Shown here one piece after another: positions 52,235-63,070 of a stretch of 64,000 nucleotides of DNA; position 1 is the stretch's first letter, and every line of letters begins with the position of its first letter. The DNA is from Ampelocalamus luodianensis (taxonomy: Eukaryota; Streptophyta; Magnoliopsida; Poales; Poaceae): contig CM070631.1 in assembly GCA_036346255.1 (NCBI GenBank), positions 27,822,339-27,886,338 on the forward strand, read 5' to 3'. The position numbers and the translations under genes were made by a program. The notes beneath the pieces are model-generated. The model worked only from the letters and a program-made list of their open reading frames with translations. It searched no databases and was not told where the DNA came from.

Positions 52235-54420
52235 GTTTGTGAAGATTCTCCCCCTGAATTCTGCACTTCTCTAAGTCTCACCATTCCAATTCCACGTATG
52301 CACCTTTCAAAGCTAGATGCTAGAAGTGACTTAGTGAATAAATCTGCAAGATTATCACATAACTTAGTATGCAGTGCTTTGATTACGTTCATCTTTTGCA
52401 ATTCATGAGCATAGAAGAACTTGGGGTTGATATGCTTTGTGAGAGGATTCTTCACATAACCCATCTGTACTTGTGCAACACAAGCTGCATTTATCTTCAT
52501 AGATAATAGTGGAGGTTAGTGCGGCATTCAATCCACATGACTCTTGGGATGTGGTGAATCATCCGCGAAGCCAAGCACATTCTCGTGAGGCCTCATACAG
52601 TGCTATCATTTTCGAGTGGTTCGTCGAAGTCGGTACAAGACTCTGCTTAGACGATTTCTATGGAATTGCAGTTCCACCACATAGGAATACATAGCCTGTT
52701 CGCTATTTGGCTGTATGCGGGTCCTACAAGTACCCGTTATTTGCATTGCCATTCATAGTTAGGTCTTGGTTCTTTCTATAGAACATGCCAAGTTCTTTGC
52801 TTCCTTGGAGGTATCGGAAGATGTCCTTCGTTCCCTGCCAATGCCTTTGGTAGGTTCTGTACTATACCTTGCTAATAGGTTCACGGCAAATACAATGTCC
52901 GGTCTAGTACAGTTTGTTCAATACATGAGTGTTTCTATCACACTTAAGTATGGGAATTCCGGTCCCAGGACTTCCTCCCCCTCTTTTCTAGGTCTGTACG
53001 AGTCCTTGTCTTGCTGCAAAGATCTCCCGACCATTGGCACTTTCAAAGGGTATGCCTTTGCAAAGTCGAACCTTTCTAACACTTTCTGAGTGTAGGCTGA
53101 CTGATGCAATAATATCCCTTCAGGGGCATGCTCAAGCTGCAAGCTTAATCAATATTTGGTTTTGCCCAAACCTTTCATTTCGAACTCCGACTTCAGGTAA
53201 GAGCTTGCTTTCTTAATATCCTTCAGGGTTCCGATGATATCCAGATCATCTTCATACACTGAGATTATACAAAATCCATTCTGGGATCGTCGTATAAATA
53301 CACAGAGATTATTCTCATTTTTTCGTGTAGCCTTTCTTGCATAGAAAGTCGCTTCAAGCCATTATACCACATTCTGCCTGATTACTTAAGTTCGTACAAT
53401 GACTTTCTGAGTTTCACACTGTACATATTTCTATTTTCTTTATCTTGGTTCGTGACAGGGATACATTCAGGTATCTTCATATAACTGTCCGAATCCAATA
53501 TTTCATAAAGGTATGCTGGTACCCCATCCATCAATTTCACTTCTAACTTCAAGTTCACTGCCATTGAGATAAATATTTAAAGGGAGTTCCGCCCATGACC
53601 GGGGAATAGGTTTCTTCATAATCATCTTCTGGATGTTCAGTGAAACTTTGTTCAACGAGCCTTGCTTCTTTTCATTTCTCTTTCGAACAAATACCCACTT
53701 ATGCCCTACAGGGTGTACAAGGGGTGGCGTGCGGCTTACAGGCCCAAACACCTTTCTTTTATTTGGAGAGAATAATTCAATTTCTATTGCCTTCTTCCAA
53801 TCTGATCTTTTCTTTCATTTATCGAGCGATGCAGGCTCTGGATCAAGATTGATGATTGTGGCAAATTTCTTTGCAAAGTAAGTGTCGACATTGGCTGTTG
53901 TAATATTCAAAGGTTCTCCCGAGGTCATAAAGTTTATAACTATTCCTTCAAGGGGCGATTCTTTTAATACTTCTACTTGCTCACCGCTGCTTCCAATTGC
54001 GGAGCAAATCCCTTTAGTTTTTCAGCTCCGATGTGCGCGCACACATCCATAGTGATGTCTCCCTTCATGGGGATGTTCAATTCTGGTATGCCTTTTCTGA
54101 AGGTTCCATACCGATGCTAGTCTCAACCGCTCCCCTACGGTTCGGGCACTTGGTGATGGTGTGTCAAGTCCTTCTTATCCTTTTTCACCAGGCGTCCCGG
54201 TTGCCGGATTCGAGGGACCGAGTTCTCGTCCTTTTATTCTGAGGCCTCTGGACGGGATTATGGATACCTTCAATGGTATTTCAACCCTCTCCGGTGCATT
54301 GCTTGTAGGCAAATGCTACTTATTCACGCTCTTCAAATCACTAAAGTAGTCTGGCAGTTGATTTGCTAATACTTGCAAATCAATTATCTTCTGGACTTCA
54401 ATTGTCTTCTAGACTTCAAT
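52235..54420 (-). pseudogene. Copia reverse transcriptase and RNase H relic
   Basis: Readable blocks on the minus strand: DLQVLANQLPDYFSDLKSVN and SNAPERVEIPL (about 54390-54260), HPVGHKWVFVRKRNEKK (about 53720-53660), VKLMDGVPAYLYEILDSDSY, SVKLRKSLYELK, EGILLHQSAYTQKVLERFDF, then RNase H: FLCGGTAIP, TSTNHSKMIALYEASRECAW, NPKFFYAHELQKMN, NLADLFTKSL. Frameshifts separate nearly every block; for example an extra A in the YEDN/AAC region near 52500 shifts the frame before AQVQMGYVK. The RT YxDD box is not in an open frame. The element is non-autonomous. Confidence 0.88.
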
Positions 54421-54525
54421 TATCTTCTGGACTTCTCTATTTGCTTCACTAGTGCGCGGGTCATATGCATAGATTTCAATTATCTTCTGGACTTCAATTG
54501 TCTTCTAGACTTCAATTGTTTCCCG
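54378..54525 (-). repeat. 18-bp coding repeat encoding (I/T)EVQKI units
   Basis: On the minus strand GAAGTCCAGAAGATAATT and its variant GAAGTCTAGAAGACAATT alternate in about five copies, in two blocks split by a 42-bp variant unit. This part of pol normally contains a single EVQKI-like stretch, so local slippage has amplified it. Confidence 0.8.
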
Positions 54526-55500
54526 ACATTATCATCAAGGGTTGATTTCCTCCCCCTAATGACGGGAAACTAACCTCATCTAATGTACTATCAGCGAATC
54601 GGGCATTATACAAATCTCCAGTCATATGATCCAAATACTTGATTATGGATGCTGTCTCATAACCAACGTATATCCTAGACTTTCGGAGAAGACCCATTTC
54701 AGTTCGTTGCGGTGGTGGTATAGGTATATAACCCTTGCAACCAAACCTGCGAAGATGAGGAGTTTTCAGTGCCGACCCTTGCGCTAGTTGCATAGTTGGA
54801 TGGATGTTATAGGCGATGGTCTAAAATTGATGAGAGTCGCTACGGCGGGGTGCGTGTCCCCAACATGTAGTTGGTAAATTACAATTCTTCAAAGTTCTGC
54901 TAATCCATTCTGGGTGTGGACATGCGGTACAAAATGCTCAACTTTTAATTCCCATTTTCATGCAATAATCATCAAATGCTTTCGGAGTGAGTTCTCCGGC
55001 GTTGTCCATTCAGGTGGACTTCTCATGATGATCAGGGAAAATATTTCTAATTTAATTATCTACGAGATTAGCTTTGCAAAAGCATGATTTCTCGTAGACA
55101 ATAAAACATAGTCGACCATTCGAGGAAGCATCGATGAGCACTATAAAATACCTCAAATTACCCTTACGGGGCTATATAGGACCGCAAAATGTCTCCTAGA
55201 TACATCCAGAATGCGAGGACTTCATCCTTCGCTTTGAGCAAAGGTCTAGTAATTAATTTCCGGTGGCACATGCGGGGCACACAAAAATCTTCCTGATTCG
55301 AGAAATTCTTTATATTCATATTATGTCCCTATGAATTGTTAATTATATTTCTCATCATCCTAAGACCTAGACGACACAATCTATCATGCCAGAGATAGAA
55401 AAGTTCAGAGCTTTTAAATACGGTTTTCAAGGCAGTATAGGCTGCAGGTGCCTTAATATTAGCGTAGTATAGCCCAGTTTCATATGAAGGAAGATATTCT
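54512..55500 (-). pseudogene. Copia integrase and GAG-pre-integrase relic
   Basis: The minus strand reads FYLWHDRLCRLGLRMMRN (GAG-pre-integrase zinc region), then GNLRYFIVLIDASSN (first catalytic Asp), MDNAGELTPKAFDDYC (second Asp region), a deletion of about 25 residues where the third acidic residue should follow, LPTTCWGHA, and the C-terminal part LRRFGCKGYIPIPPPQRTEM, RIYVGYETASIIKYLD, MTGDLYNARFADSTLDE. Several stops lie between blocks. Confidence 0.85.
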
Positions 55501-55689
55501 AATGCCATTTTTCACTTTCTTCACGCTTTGTAATGAGCATGTATTCTGTACCATACTCTTCTTCAGTCTCTACATGGAAACTGTTAGCGCAAATATCCTT
55601 AAGAGTTCTAGTCGATTCTGGGTACAACAAATCTTCTTCAATGACCAAAGTTGTGCCCGTTGGGAGTATAATTATGGCCCTTCCTGAGT

Positions 55690-56600
55690 CTATTATACAA
55701 GTATCGCTGCCTGCGACTGTCGTAAGACTACCAGCATTCTTGCTGATCGACTGGAAAAAATTTCTATTTCTCTCAGGATGGTATTCGTTGTGCCGCTACA
55801 TGCTAAGCACACTTCCTCCATGGGGCGCCACACGCGTTCTAATATAATGTACTTTATTAATATGTAGCAGAAAGCAAGCAACACATAAATAAAGTACTTC
55901 AGATATCAGAACGTAACTTGCTATTATAAAGACGGGAAAATAAGCCTTGCAGGACTCATAATAAGAATTTAATATTTTGCTCTCCTAGAGCTTGCAACCA
56001 TTATTCAATAATTCAAAATTATGCTTCAATTACAAACTGCAGGTTACTATAAAAGATTCGAGTGCAATGCTTGCACTAGATCTAATAGACGAAGTATTCA
56101 GGAACTTCTGCCTCAATCGGCTCCATGCGCGATCTTCTCTTTTTGGGCAGCTACGGCTGTGGCCGCTGCGATGTCCAAAAGAGGGATGATGGGGGCTGCT
56201 ACTGGGCTGTCCACATTCATAAGTGCAACTAATGGATGTGAATCCTCTGTGCCTGCAATGGCGAGGTGTGCCTCATGCTATCATTTGCCCTTTTTCTTAG
56301 ACTGGAAAGCATCAATAACGTGCGACGCACGACCTTACTCTTCTTGTTCCTCTCATTCGTGAGAGGCTTCATCACCTTGTAGCTGCTAGCAGTGGCTTCA
56401 TGGCCAACCGTGCTACTAGGTGGTTGCGAGATGAAGTTCTTTCTTAGAATATCATCTTGAGTTTCTGCAACTTGCATGATGTCAATTAATTTGCCATACT
56501 TTATGTAGCCGTCTTGACGATAGTTGCTTGCGGATTGCACCACGTTCGGGTGAAAGGTAGAGAGTCTTCTCAATCTTCTGCTCATCCGTGATTACATTAC
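55690..56600 (-). pseudogene. Copia gag and protease relic
   Basis: The gag frame 56585-56229 reads LSTFHPNVVQSASNYRQDGY, IKYGKLIDIMQVAETQDDIL, RKNFISQPPSSTVG and a basic tail. The protease part (55884-55693) reads VCLACSGTTNTILREIEIF. In relatives the sequence is LADSGTTHTIL, so the catalytic Asp is Cys here and the protease cannot work. Confidence 0.82.
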
Positions 56601-57119
56601 CACAGAATTGAAGATCGTATAAATTACAGTACAAATTCGACCATCTTTGGTCGATTTTGAACTACTAGTTCGTGATGCCACCATCTTCATATTCATGCAA
56701 AAGTTCAAAGGATTACCTTTGTAATCTGCATAAAATGGTTGCAAAATTCTCACAATACTCTTCGAACTCCTGGTTCGTGATCCCGTATTTTTCTATGCAT
56801 TTTTCATGATTTACTGCTATTTTCAGTGATTAAAAGCAATATAAATAATCACAGATAATCAAAAACAGCAAATACAGTACATAAATTGCATAGAAATAAC
56901 AATAACAAAGTTAAATATGCTTCAAAGTTCATAAATATGCAAAATTTGGATTCTCGAGGTCCTTTTCTGCTGGAAAAAGATTTTTCAGCGAAAACTGCAA
57001 GTTTCAGGGGTTAAAACGCGAAATTTCAGTTCTGAGAAAATTTACGCGTAATTTTCATATTTGCAGAGGGGTTTTTCACAAAATTTCATTATACATGAAA
57101 GCTTCCGCGCAATTATGGA

Positions 57120-58070
57120 AAATCAAGGTCCCTTTTTGCAAAGTTGCCTTTCCTTTTTTTTCTTTCGGAAATACTTCCGGCTGGCCCCCTTCCTCCTTTT
57201 TTTCTTTCTTTCGGCCGGAAAAACGAACCGGCCTTCACGGGCCGGCCTATTGTTTGGCCCAAGGAGCCGGTCAAAGGGCAAGAGGAGGCAAGTAGGGTTT
57301 CCATGCTCCCAACCGAAAAAGGTGGCGGCTCCCGTGCGAAAAGAAAACGGCGGCGGCCATTCGGAGCGGGAGGCGGGCTTGCCGGCGCCGCCGGCGGCGA
57401 GTGCGGCTCCGTCGGCTGTGGGCGCGGCTCCGGTTGGCGGAGCCGGGCTAGGCCGGGTGGGCGGTGCGGCGCGCGGCGACGACGGTGGTACGCATGGCCA
57501 CAAGGCGACCAGCGGCGCGGCGGCCGCTTCAAGCGGCGGAAGCGACGCCCTGCGGAGGCGGCCGACGGTGGTAGGTGGGCGGCGCCGTCAGCTACGGGCC
57601 AAGAACGGCGCCCCCCTTCCCCTTTTTTTCGGTTTGCGCCGTGTGTGCTGGCCGGCCGGCCGTGCGAGCGGGGTGCGGGGCTCGGCGGGTGTGCTACGGG
57701 CACGGCGCGGGCCCGCTTCAAGCGGCGGCGCGCTGCGCGCGGAGGAGGCGGGCCGGTGTCTTTGTCGGCGTGGCGGCCGATTCTTTGCCGGTTCGGGTGC
57801 CGCCTTCAAGGTGGTGGCGGCGGGGCGCGGCGTTGGACCGGCGCGGCGGGGCCGGCGGGGTTGGCGCAAGTGCTTCGGGCATGGCCGGCGGGGTTGGAGG
57901 AACCCGAGGCGGCGGGCAGCGCGCCGAGGCGCGGCTCCCGGGGCCCTAGGCAAGGCGGCGGCGGCCCCATCGCGCGGCCCCATGCGCGCTACGGCGTTCG
58001 TGGGACGGCCGGGCGTGGAACTTCATTGCCAGCAACCGTTTTTTTTCTTCTCCGAGATTACTGATTGTTC
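57120..58070 (-). other. GC-rich leader of the copia element
   Basis: About 950 bp of very GC-rich sequence between gag and the 5' LTR, in sharp contrast to the AT-rich gag side. Long open frames exist on both strands (57061-58101 plus; 57113-57721 minus). They are Ala/Gly/Arg/Pro-rich, have no domain, and look like composition artefacts. It may be an acquired host fragment or an unusual 5' UTR. Confidence 0.5.
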
Positions 58071-58605
58071 GTGCAGATGTATGCGATGCGAAGCGATGTA
58101 ATACAATACATCCAATTTCTGTTCATGCGATGATTTACTGTTCACATTGGATTACTGTTCATCCATGTATGTATGCGATGCAATGTGGTGTAATACGAGA
58201 TTGCAACGGGGCGCGCGGCTTCATGCCGACATGTGCATGCTTGCCGCGTGCCGGCGGCGTGGCTCTATCGTTGCCTCTGTGGCGATACGTGATGGCGGAC
58301 TATGCCGACCGGTAACGTATCGCGGAGGTAGTGACAGCCGCTTGCAGGCGGTGCTGTGCACATGATGCCTTCCATGCGATTGCATATACTACCATACGGT
58401 ACAATCATCATCTACTCTTTCATGCAATCCACCGATCGGCTTGGCCGGCGACTTCAAGTCGGCTCGCGGTAGATTAGAGCGGATTTGCACCGTAAGAAAA
58501 CAATCTAGAAAGCCAAATTTGCATAATTGAAAGCAATCTAGAAAAACGATTCAATCTACGAGCGTCGTTCATCGACGGTTACCTTTTCGATGCGAGGAGA
58601 GTCGA

Positions 58606-58619
58606 TCGTGCTGATAACG
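58606..58619 (-). other. Copia primer binding site
   Basis: Directly inside the 5' LTR the minus strand reads CGTTATCAGCACGA. The TTATCAGCACG form is common for plant copia elements primed by an internal tRNA-Met segment. Confidence 0.65.
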
Positions 58620-58892
58620 TGTTGATGAACCGTCGCTGGTGAGTCCAGTCCGAGCGATTACCTCGTAGACAAACTCAGAATCGTAAGAACAATGCATGAA
58701 CATACAAGAACAGAATAAGAGATAGAACACAGAGATGTAGGGGGACTTCTTGCTTCTCTTTATTCATTCATCAAACCATCAATCCTTTACAATGAATAGC
58801 ACCCCTATTTATAGGCTACGATCCTTCTAGGGTTCGGGATGAGAAGTCCACTTTAGGCCAGGACTCCTGGTCCTAGGCCCAGTTTCTTAACA
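58620..58892 (-). repeat. 5' LTR of the copia element
   Basis: 273 bp, partner of 51711-51983. It is followed by the right GCACT duplication. Confidence 0.92.
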
Positions 58893-60897
58893 GCACTCAC
58901 GCACGGGACAGACCGAGACAGACGCACGCGACCAATCGTGCAATGCTCCATTTGCGCCGATCCGATCGGTATTCCGCACCGTCAGCGTCGGCGCGGAGGA
59001 ATATACGCGAATCACGCGCGCGCGCACTAGCAAAACCACCGAGATCGATCGTACGTAGTAGCTGCCAAACGCCGAAAGGCCATCGCGCGCGCGCGATGGG
59101 GTAGGCGGGCGCGCGCCGGGGTCGTCTCGGCTCGGTATCTCCAACGAGGCTGTGTACGCGCGCGCCGAGACCGGATGCATCAGTCTGACGCACGCGGGCC
59201 GTGCCCTGCGTGGCACGGACCGTTTCGGCGTGTCGCTCGTCAAAGTCGCGAGGAAAACGCAGAGAAAAGAAAATATACGCGCCGCGCGCGCGTCTGGCTC
59301 GGATCCACGTAGCTAGCAGCTGGCCGACGGGGAGCTTCGTCGTTTGACGGGGGCGCGCCATGCCTTTTTTCCGTCTGGCCACGCGTGCGCGTAAGCGAAT
59401 AAAGCAGTGTGGATGGGAATCACATTGCGGCCGGTGCGTGCGTGATGGAAACAGGAAACTCCGAGGTGCAACGGAACGGAACGGAGTGGACGTATCTGGA
59501 GGCCGGGCGCATTCGGCGACTGCGACGTTGGATCGGATCCATGCACACACGCACATCTGGCACGTGGACTTGACTTGGAGCTCGATCGGCTTTAGTTATG
59601 GCTTGGCTTGATGGTACTCTCAAGTCTCGACACTGAGCGAGAAGCGGTACATGCACTTCGCCAACGGCGCCAATTCTTCCCCCTCTCTTTTTCCCGTCTT
59701 TTCTCTGGCACTGCCTGGGTCGATCTTATTTGGTCACGATTTGCTTTCTACGCAGGATTTGCCTGGCCGACGACGAGTTTGGCTGCGACCTGGAGTCAAA
59801 TTTGCGCTACAGTCATAATCTCCTACACATTTGGTTGCCACTACGAGTCAGTCCTACACAAAAGTACACATGCATACACACACGTATCTTGAGTCTGCGT
59901 GAGCATCAGGCACGTGTGCAGCCTAGTGCAACGGCGAGGTTCTCGATTGCTCTCCGAAGATTCAAAGCGAGCTCACTATGGAATCGATCGATCGGTCCAT
60001 TTGGACGCCGGCATCGGATCTGGTCGCTGCTTGCTAATACTAATCGCACCTTATCTAATAGCTATCTCTCCCGGATAAAAAGACGAATGGCTAAGATTTG
60101 GCCTACACCTTTTTTCTTGCTCGTCACCTGGCCTTTATGTGGCTGGTTGATTTGTACGGGCCTCGCATGCAGCTTTTGATCCGTTTCAGAGGCTGCCTTT
60201 TGCTTCTTGATTACCAATGGCCGGTGTTATATATCTGGTCTGTTGATAAAAGGCACTATCCAATTATCCATCACATGCATCTTTCAGACTTTCAAGCATG
60301 CCTTCTCTCCAATGTTTATCAGCAGAGCATATATATATATCTCAAAAGAAGCTAACGTGGGCCCTGCCAACACAGTTGTTTCACGCACGTCTGCACTGTA
60401 CTACTGTGTGGCAGTTACAACTTGGAAAAGCTCCGCATGCAAGATGTGCCTCATGTATAACAAGCGTTGAATGCATAAGTTCTGTACATTTTTTTATTAC
60501 AAAATCTTATAGTTTCTCTGTATTTTCCATCGAATCCCTCTGTTTGAACTAACGACCATGAATCATCACAAGGCACTGTTTGATTGTTTCGTTGATAACG
60601 TTGGGTTGTGCCTTCATCACAGAGTGAAGTGAGGCGCTTGATTTGAAAGCCTGGAGGCCTTGATACGAAGCTAAAAGAACGAAGGCGAAGCTGGTTTTTG
60701 AGTTAGGTGTAATGCCAATAGCCCAAAACCATAATAAGGCAAAAATACCCGCTGAATAACAAAGCTAGAGCACAGACGAAAAGAGCTACGTGGCCTGCAA
60801 TATCGTCCATCTTTCAACTTGCTCAGGATCTGTACCAGCCTTATAGTATGTGCTATGCATCAACATACACAAAAACAGTAAGAAGAGATCCAGCTGC
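58893..60897. other. Intergenic DNA, first part CpG-dense
   Basis: 58895-59350 is rich in CGCGCG runs (59016, 59089, 59287), unusual among the methylated, CpG-poor transposons nearby. It may be the edge of a low-copy, gene-proximal region. No open frame there has a recognisable domain. 59600-60890 is ordinary AT-richer sequence with no supported feature. Confidence 0.4.
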
Positions 60898-61180
60898 CAC
60901 TACCGGACACAGCCCCTTTGCCGAGTGCAAAAATCTTTGCCGAGTGCCAAATATCGGGCACTCGGCAAAGAGCTATTTTGCCGAGTGCGACACTCGGCAA
61001 AGAACTACACTCGGCAAAGTCATCTTTGCCGAGTGCCATGCACTCGCAAAGATTAACACTCGGTACATTCAACCTTTGCCGAGCGCGGCACTCGGCAAAG
61101 GGCACTCGGCAAAGGCCGCCCGAGGTAACGGTTCCGCCGACGTCAAATTTTGCGGCGCCGCCGTTTGGCACTCGGCAAAA

Positions 61181-62214
61181 TAAATCTTTGCGAGTGTCAC
61201 ACATCGACACTCGGCAAAGACCCCTTTGCGAGTGCCATGCCACGCACACTCGGCAAAGTTTTTTTTTTTGCCTCAAATTTTTGCAGCCCTACTACGATGC
61301 TCGGTACTCTATGTTAGGATTTGGTACATTTTTGTGGCTTTGTTATACTTAGTTAATTTATTTCATTTACTAAATTATTTGGAAAATGCAAATTTGAGCT
61401 GCTGCGATGCATCGAATAATGGAATTTTATGATTCAAAAAATGATAGTCATGTTATTGAGTGTGAGGTGGAGTATCGAGAGCGGACCGAAATTTGGACAT
61501 CTTGTTGTGAAACATGACCAGTGAACTTGCGGGCGAAGTGTTTTAAAATCTATAAAAGCAAACAACGTCAGAAAATTATGAAACTCGTGGAGATGTCATG
61601 ATATCATATGTAGAGTCCGTGATAAAAATTTGAGAAGGTTTAGTGCGTTGTCACGTCGATGCTTTCAAACCGGGACGGTGATACATATGATCCACATATG
61701 CTCCACATATCTTGGAGATGTCACGGTTTGAAAGCATCGTGCGTGACAACGCGTGCGAAACCTTCTCAAATTTTTATCACAGACTCCACATATGATATCA
61801 TGACATCTCCACGAGTTTCATAATTTTCTGACGTTGTTTGCTTTTATAGATTTTAAAAACACTTCGCCGCAAGTTCACGATCATGTTTCACAACAAGATG
61901 TCCGAAATTTCGGTCCGTTCTGATACGACCTCACACTACGATCAATAACATGACTATCATTTTGAATCATAAAATTCCATTATTCGATGCACGCATTCAA
62001 ATTTGCATTTTCGAAATAATTCTAGTAAATGAAATAAATTAACTAAGTATAACAAAAGCCACAAAAATGTACCAAATCCTAACATAGAGTACTGATCATC
62101 GTAGTAGAAATTTTGAAAAAAATTTGAGGCCAAAAAAAAACTTTGCTCGAGTGCCGTGCCATGGCACTCGGCAAGGTCTTTGCGAGTGTCGTATGTGTGA
62201 CACTCGGCAAAGAT
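61181..62214. repeat. Near-perfect inverted repeat with arms of about 490 bp
   Basis: The left arm 61181-61672 pairs with the right arm 61724-62214 around a 51-nt centre. Examples: GTTGTTTGCTTTTATAGATT (right) against AATCTATAAAAGCAAACAAC (left), and ATGATATCATGACATCTCC against its inverse. Differences are scattered single bases and short indels. A transcript would fold into a long double-stranded hairpin. Confidence 0.9.
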
Positions 62215-62579
62215 GAGGAGAAGTCCCGTTGTTTTTTTAAAAATTAGGCGGGAAAAAAATTAAAAAAATTTGAAAAATTCCTCTTTAGGAGTGCCATATC
62301 TGGGCACTCGCAAAGAAATTAAAAAAATTAAAAATTTGAAAATTAAAAAAACCCTCTTTAGAGAGTGCCATATCCGGGCACTCGCAAAAGGAAATTTTAA
62401 AAAAATAAAAAAATAAAAAAATAAAAAAATAAAAAAAACACTTTGCCGAAAGTGCCATATCTCGCACTCGGCAAAGAAAATAAAAAAATTTGAAAATTGT
62501 TTGCCGAGTGCGGATCTGGGCACTCGTGCACGCTCCACTTAAACGTTTTTGCCGGCACCACACACGCACACGCACACAC

Positions 62580-63070
62580 CCCACATCGCATCGCCGCGCG
62601 CCGCGCCCGCCGCCGCGCCCGCCGCCTGCGCCGCCGCCGCGCCGCCGCCGCCCTGCGCCTGCGCCCGCGCCGCCTGCCGCGCCGCGCGCCGCCGCCGCCT
62701 GCGCGCGCTCGCGCTCGCCGCGCCGCCGCCGCCCCGCCGCTGCCGCGCCGCCGCCGCCGCCGCCCGCGCCGCGCTGCGCGCGCCGCGCCGCGCGCGCTGC
62801 CGCGCGCTGCGCCCGCCGCCCGCGCGCGCCGCCGCCCGCGCGCGCGCCTCGCCCCTGCGCGCCTCGCCCCTGCCGCGCCGCCCCTGCCGCCGCGCGCGCC
62901 GCCTGCCGCGCCCGCGCCGCCGCCGCCGCTGCTACGCGCCGCCGCCTGCCCGCCGCCTGGCCGCCGCCGCCCACGCGCCGGGCCGCTGGGCTGCCCGCCT
63001 CCGCCTCCCTCCGCCCCGCCGCTTCGCCGCCCCGCCCCGCCGCCGCGCGCCCCCGCGCGCCTTGCCCCTC
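62580..63070. repeat. Extremely GC-rich CGC/GCC low-complexity tract
   Basis: About 490 bp with very few A or T and a C-rich bias on the plus strand. All frames stay open and give Ala/Arg/Pro-rich strings, so open frames here are not evidence of a gene. It lies inside the CACTA element. Confidence 0.85.

Larger units (their letters stand above)
51711..58892 (-). mobile_element. Complete Ty1/copia element (7.2 kb), GCACT target duplication, coding regions ruined
   Basis: Two 273-bp LTRs (51711-51983 and 58620-58892) begin TGTTAAGAAACTGG and end TCAACA on the minus strand. GCACT flanks the element at 51706-51710 and 58893-58897. Inside, reading down the minus strand: primer site, a GC-rich leader, gag, protease, integrase, RT and RNase H, then a purine tract (AAGGGGAG, plus 51984-51991). 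By eye the LTRs differ at 9 substitutions and 2 indels. That gives roughly 3.3% divergence and an insertion about 1.3 million years ago at 1.3e-8 changes per site per year. Every coding domain is broken, so it was probably copied by another element's proteins. Confidence 0.93.

Noticed and set aside
57061..58101. Long plus-strand open frame (346 aa) and overlapping long frames on both strands
   Set aside because: The tract is extremely GC-rich, which suppresses stop codons in all frames. The products are Ala/Gly/Arg/Pro-rich with no domain, and the region lies in the leader of a minus-strand copia element.
60898..61260. Short regularly spaced repeats that could suggest a CRISPR array
   Set aside because: The TTTGCCGAGTGC motifs occur in both orientations with irregular spacing, sit at a CACTACCGG terminus, and match the subterminal repeats of a grass CACTA family.
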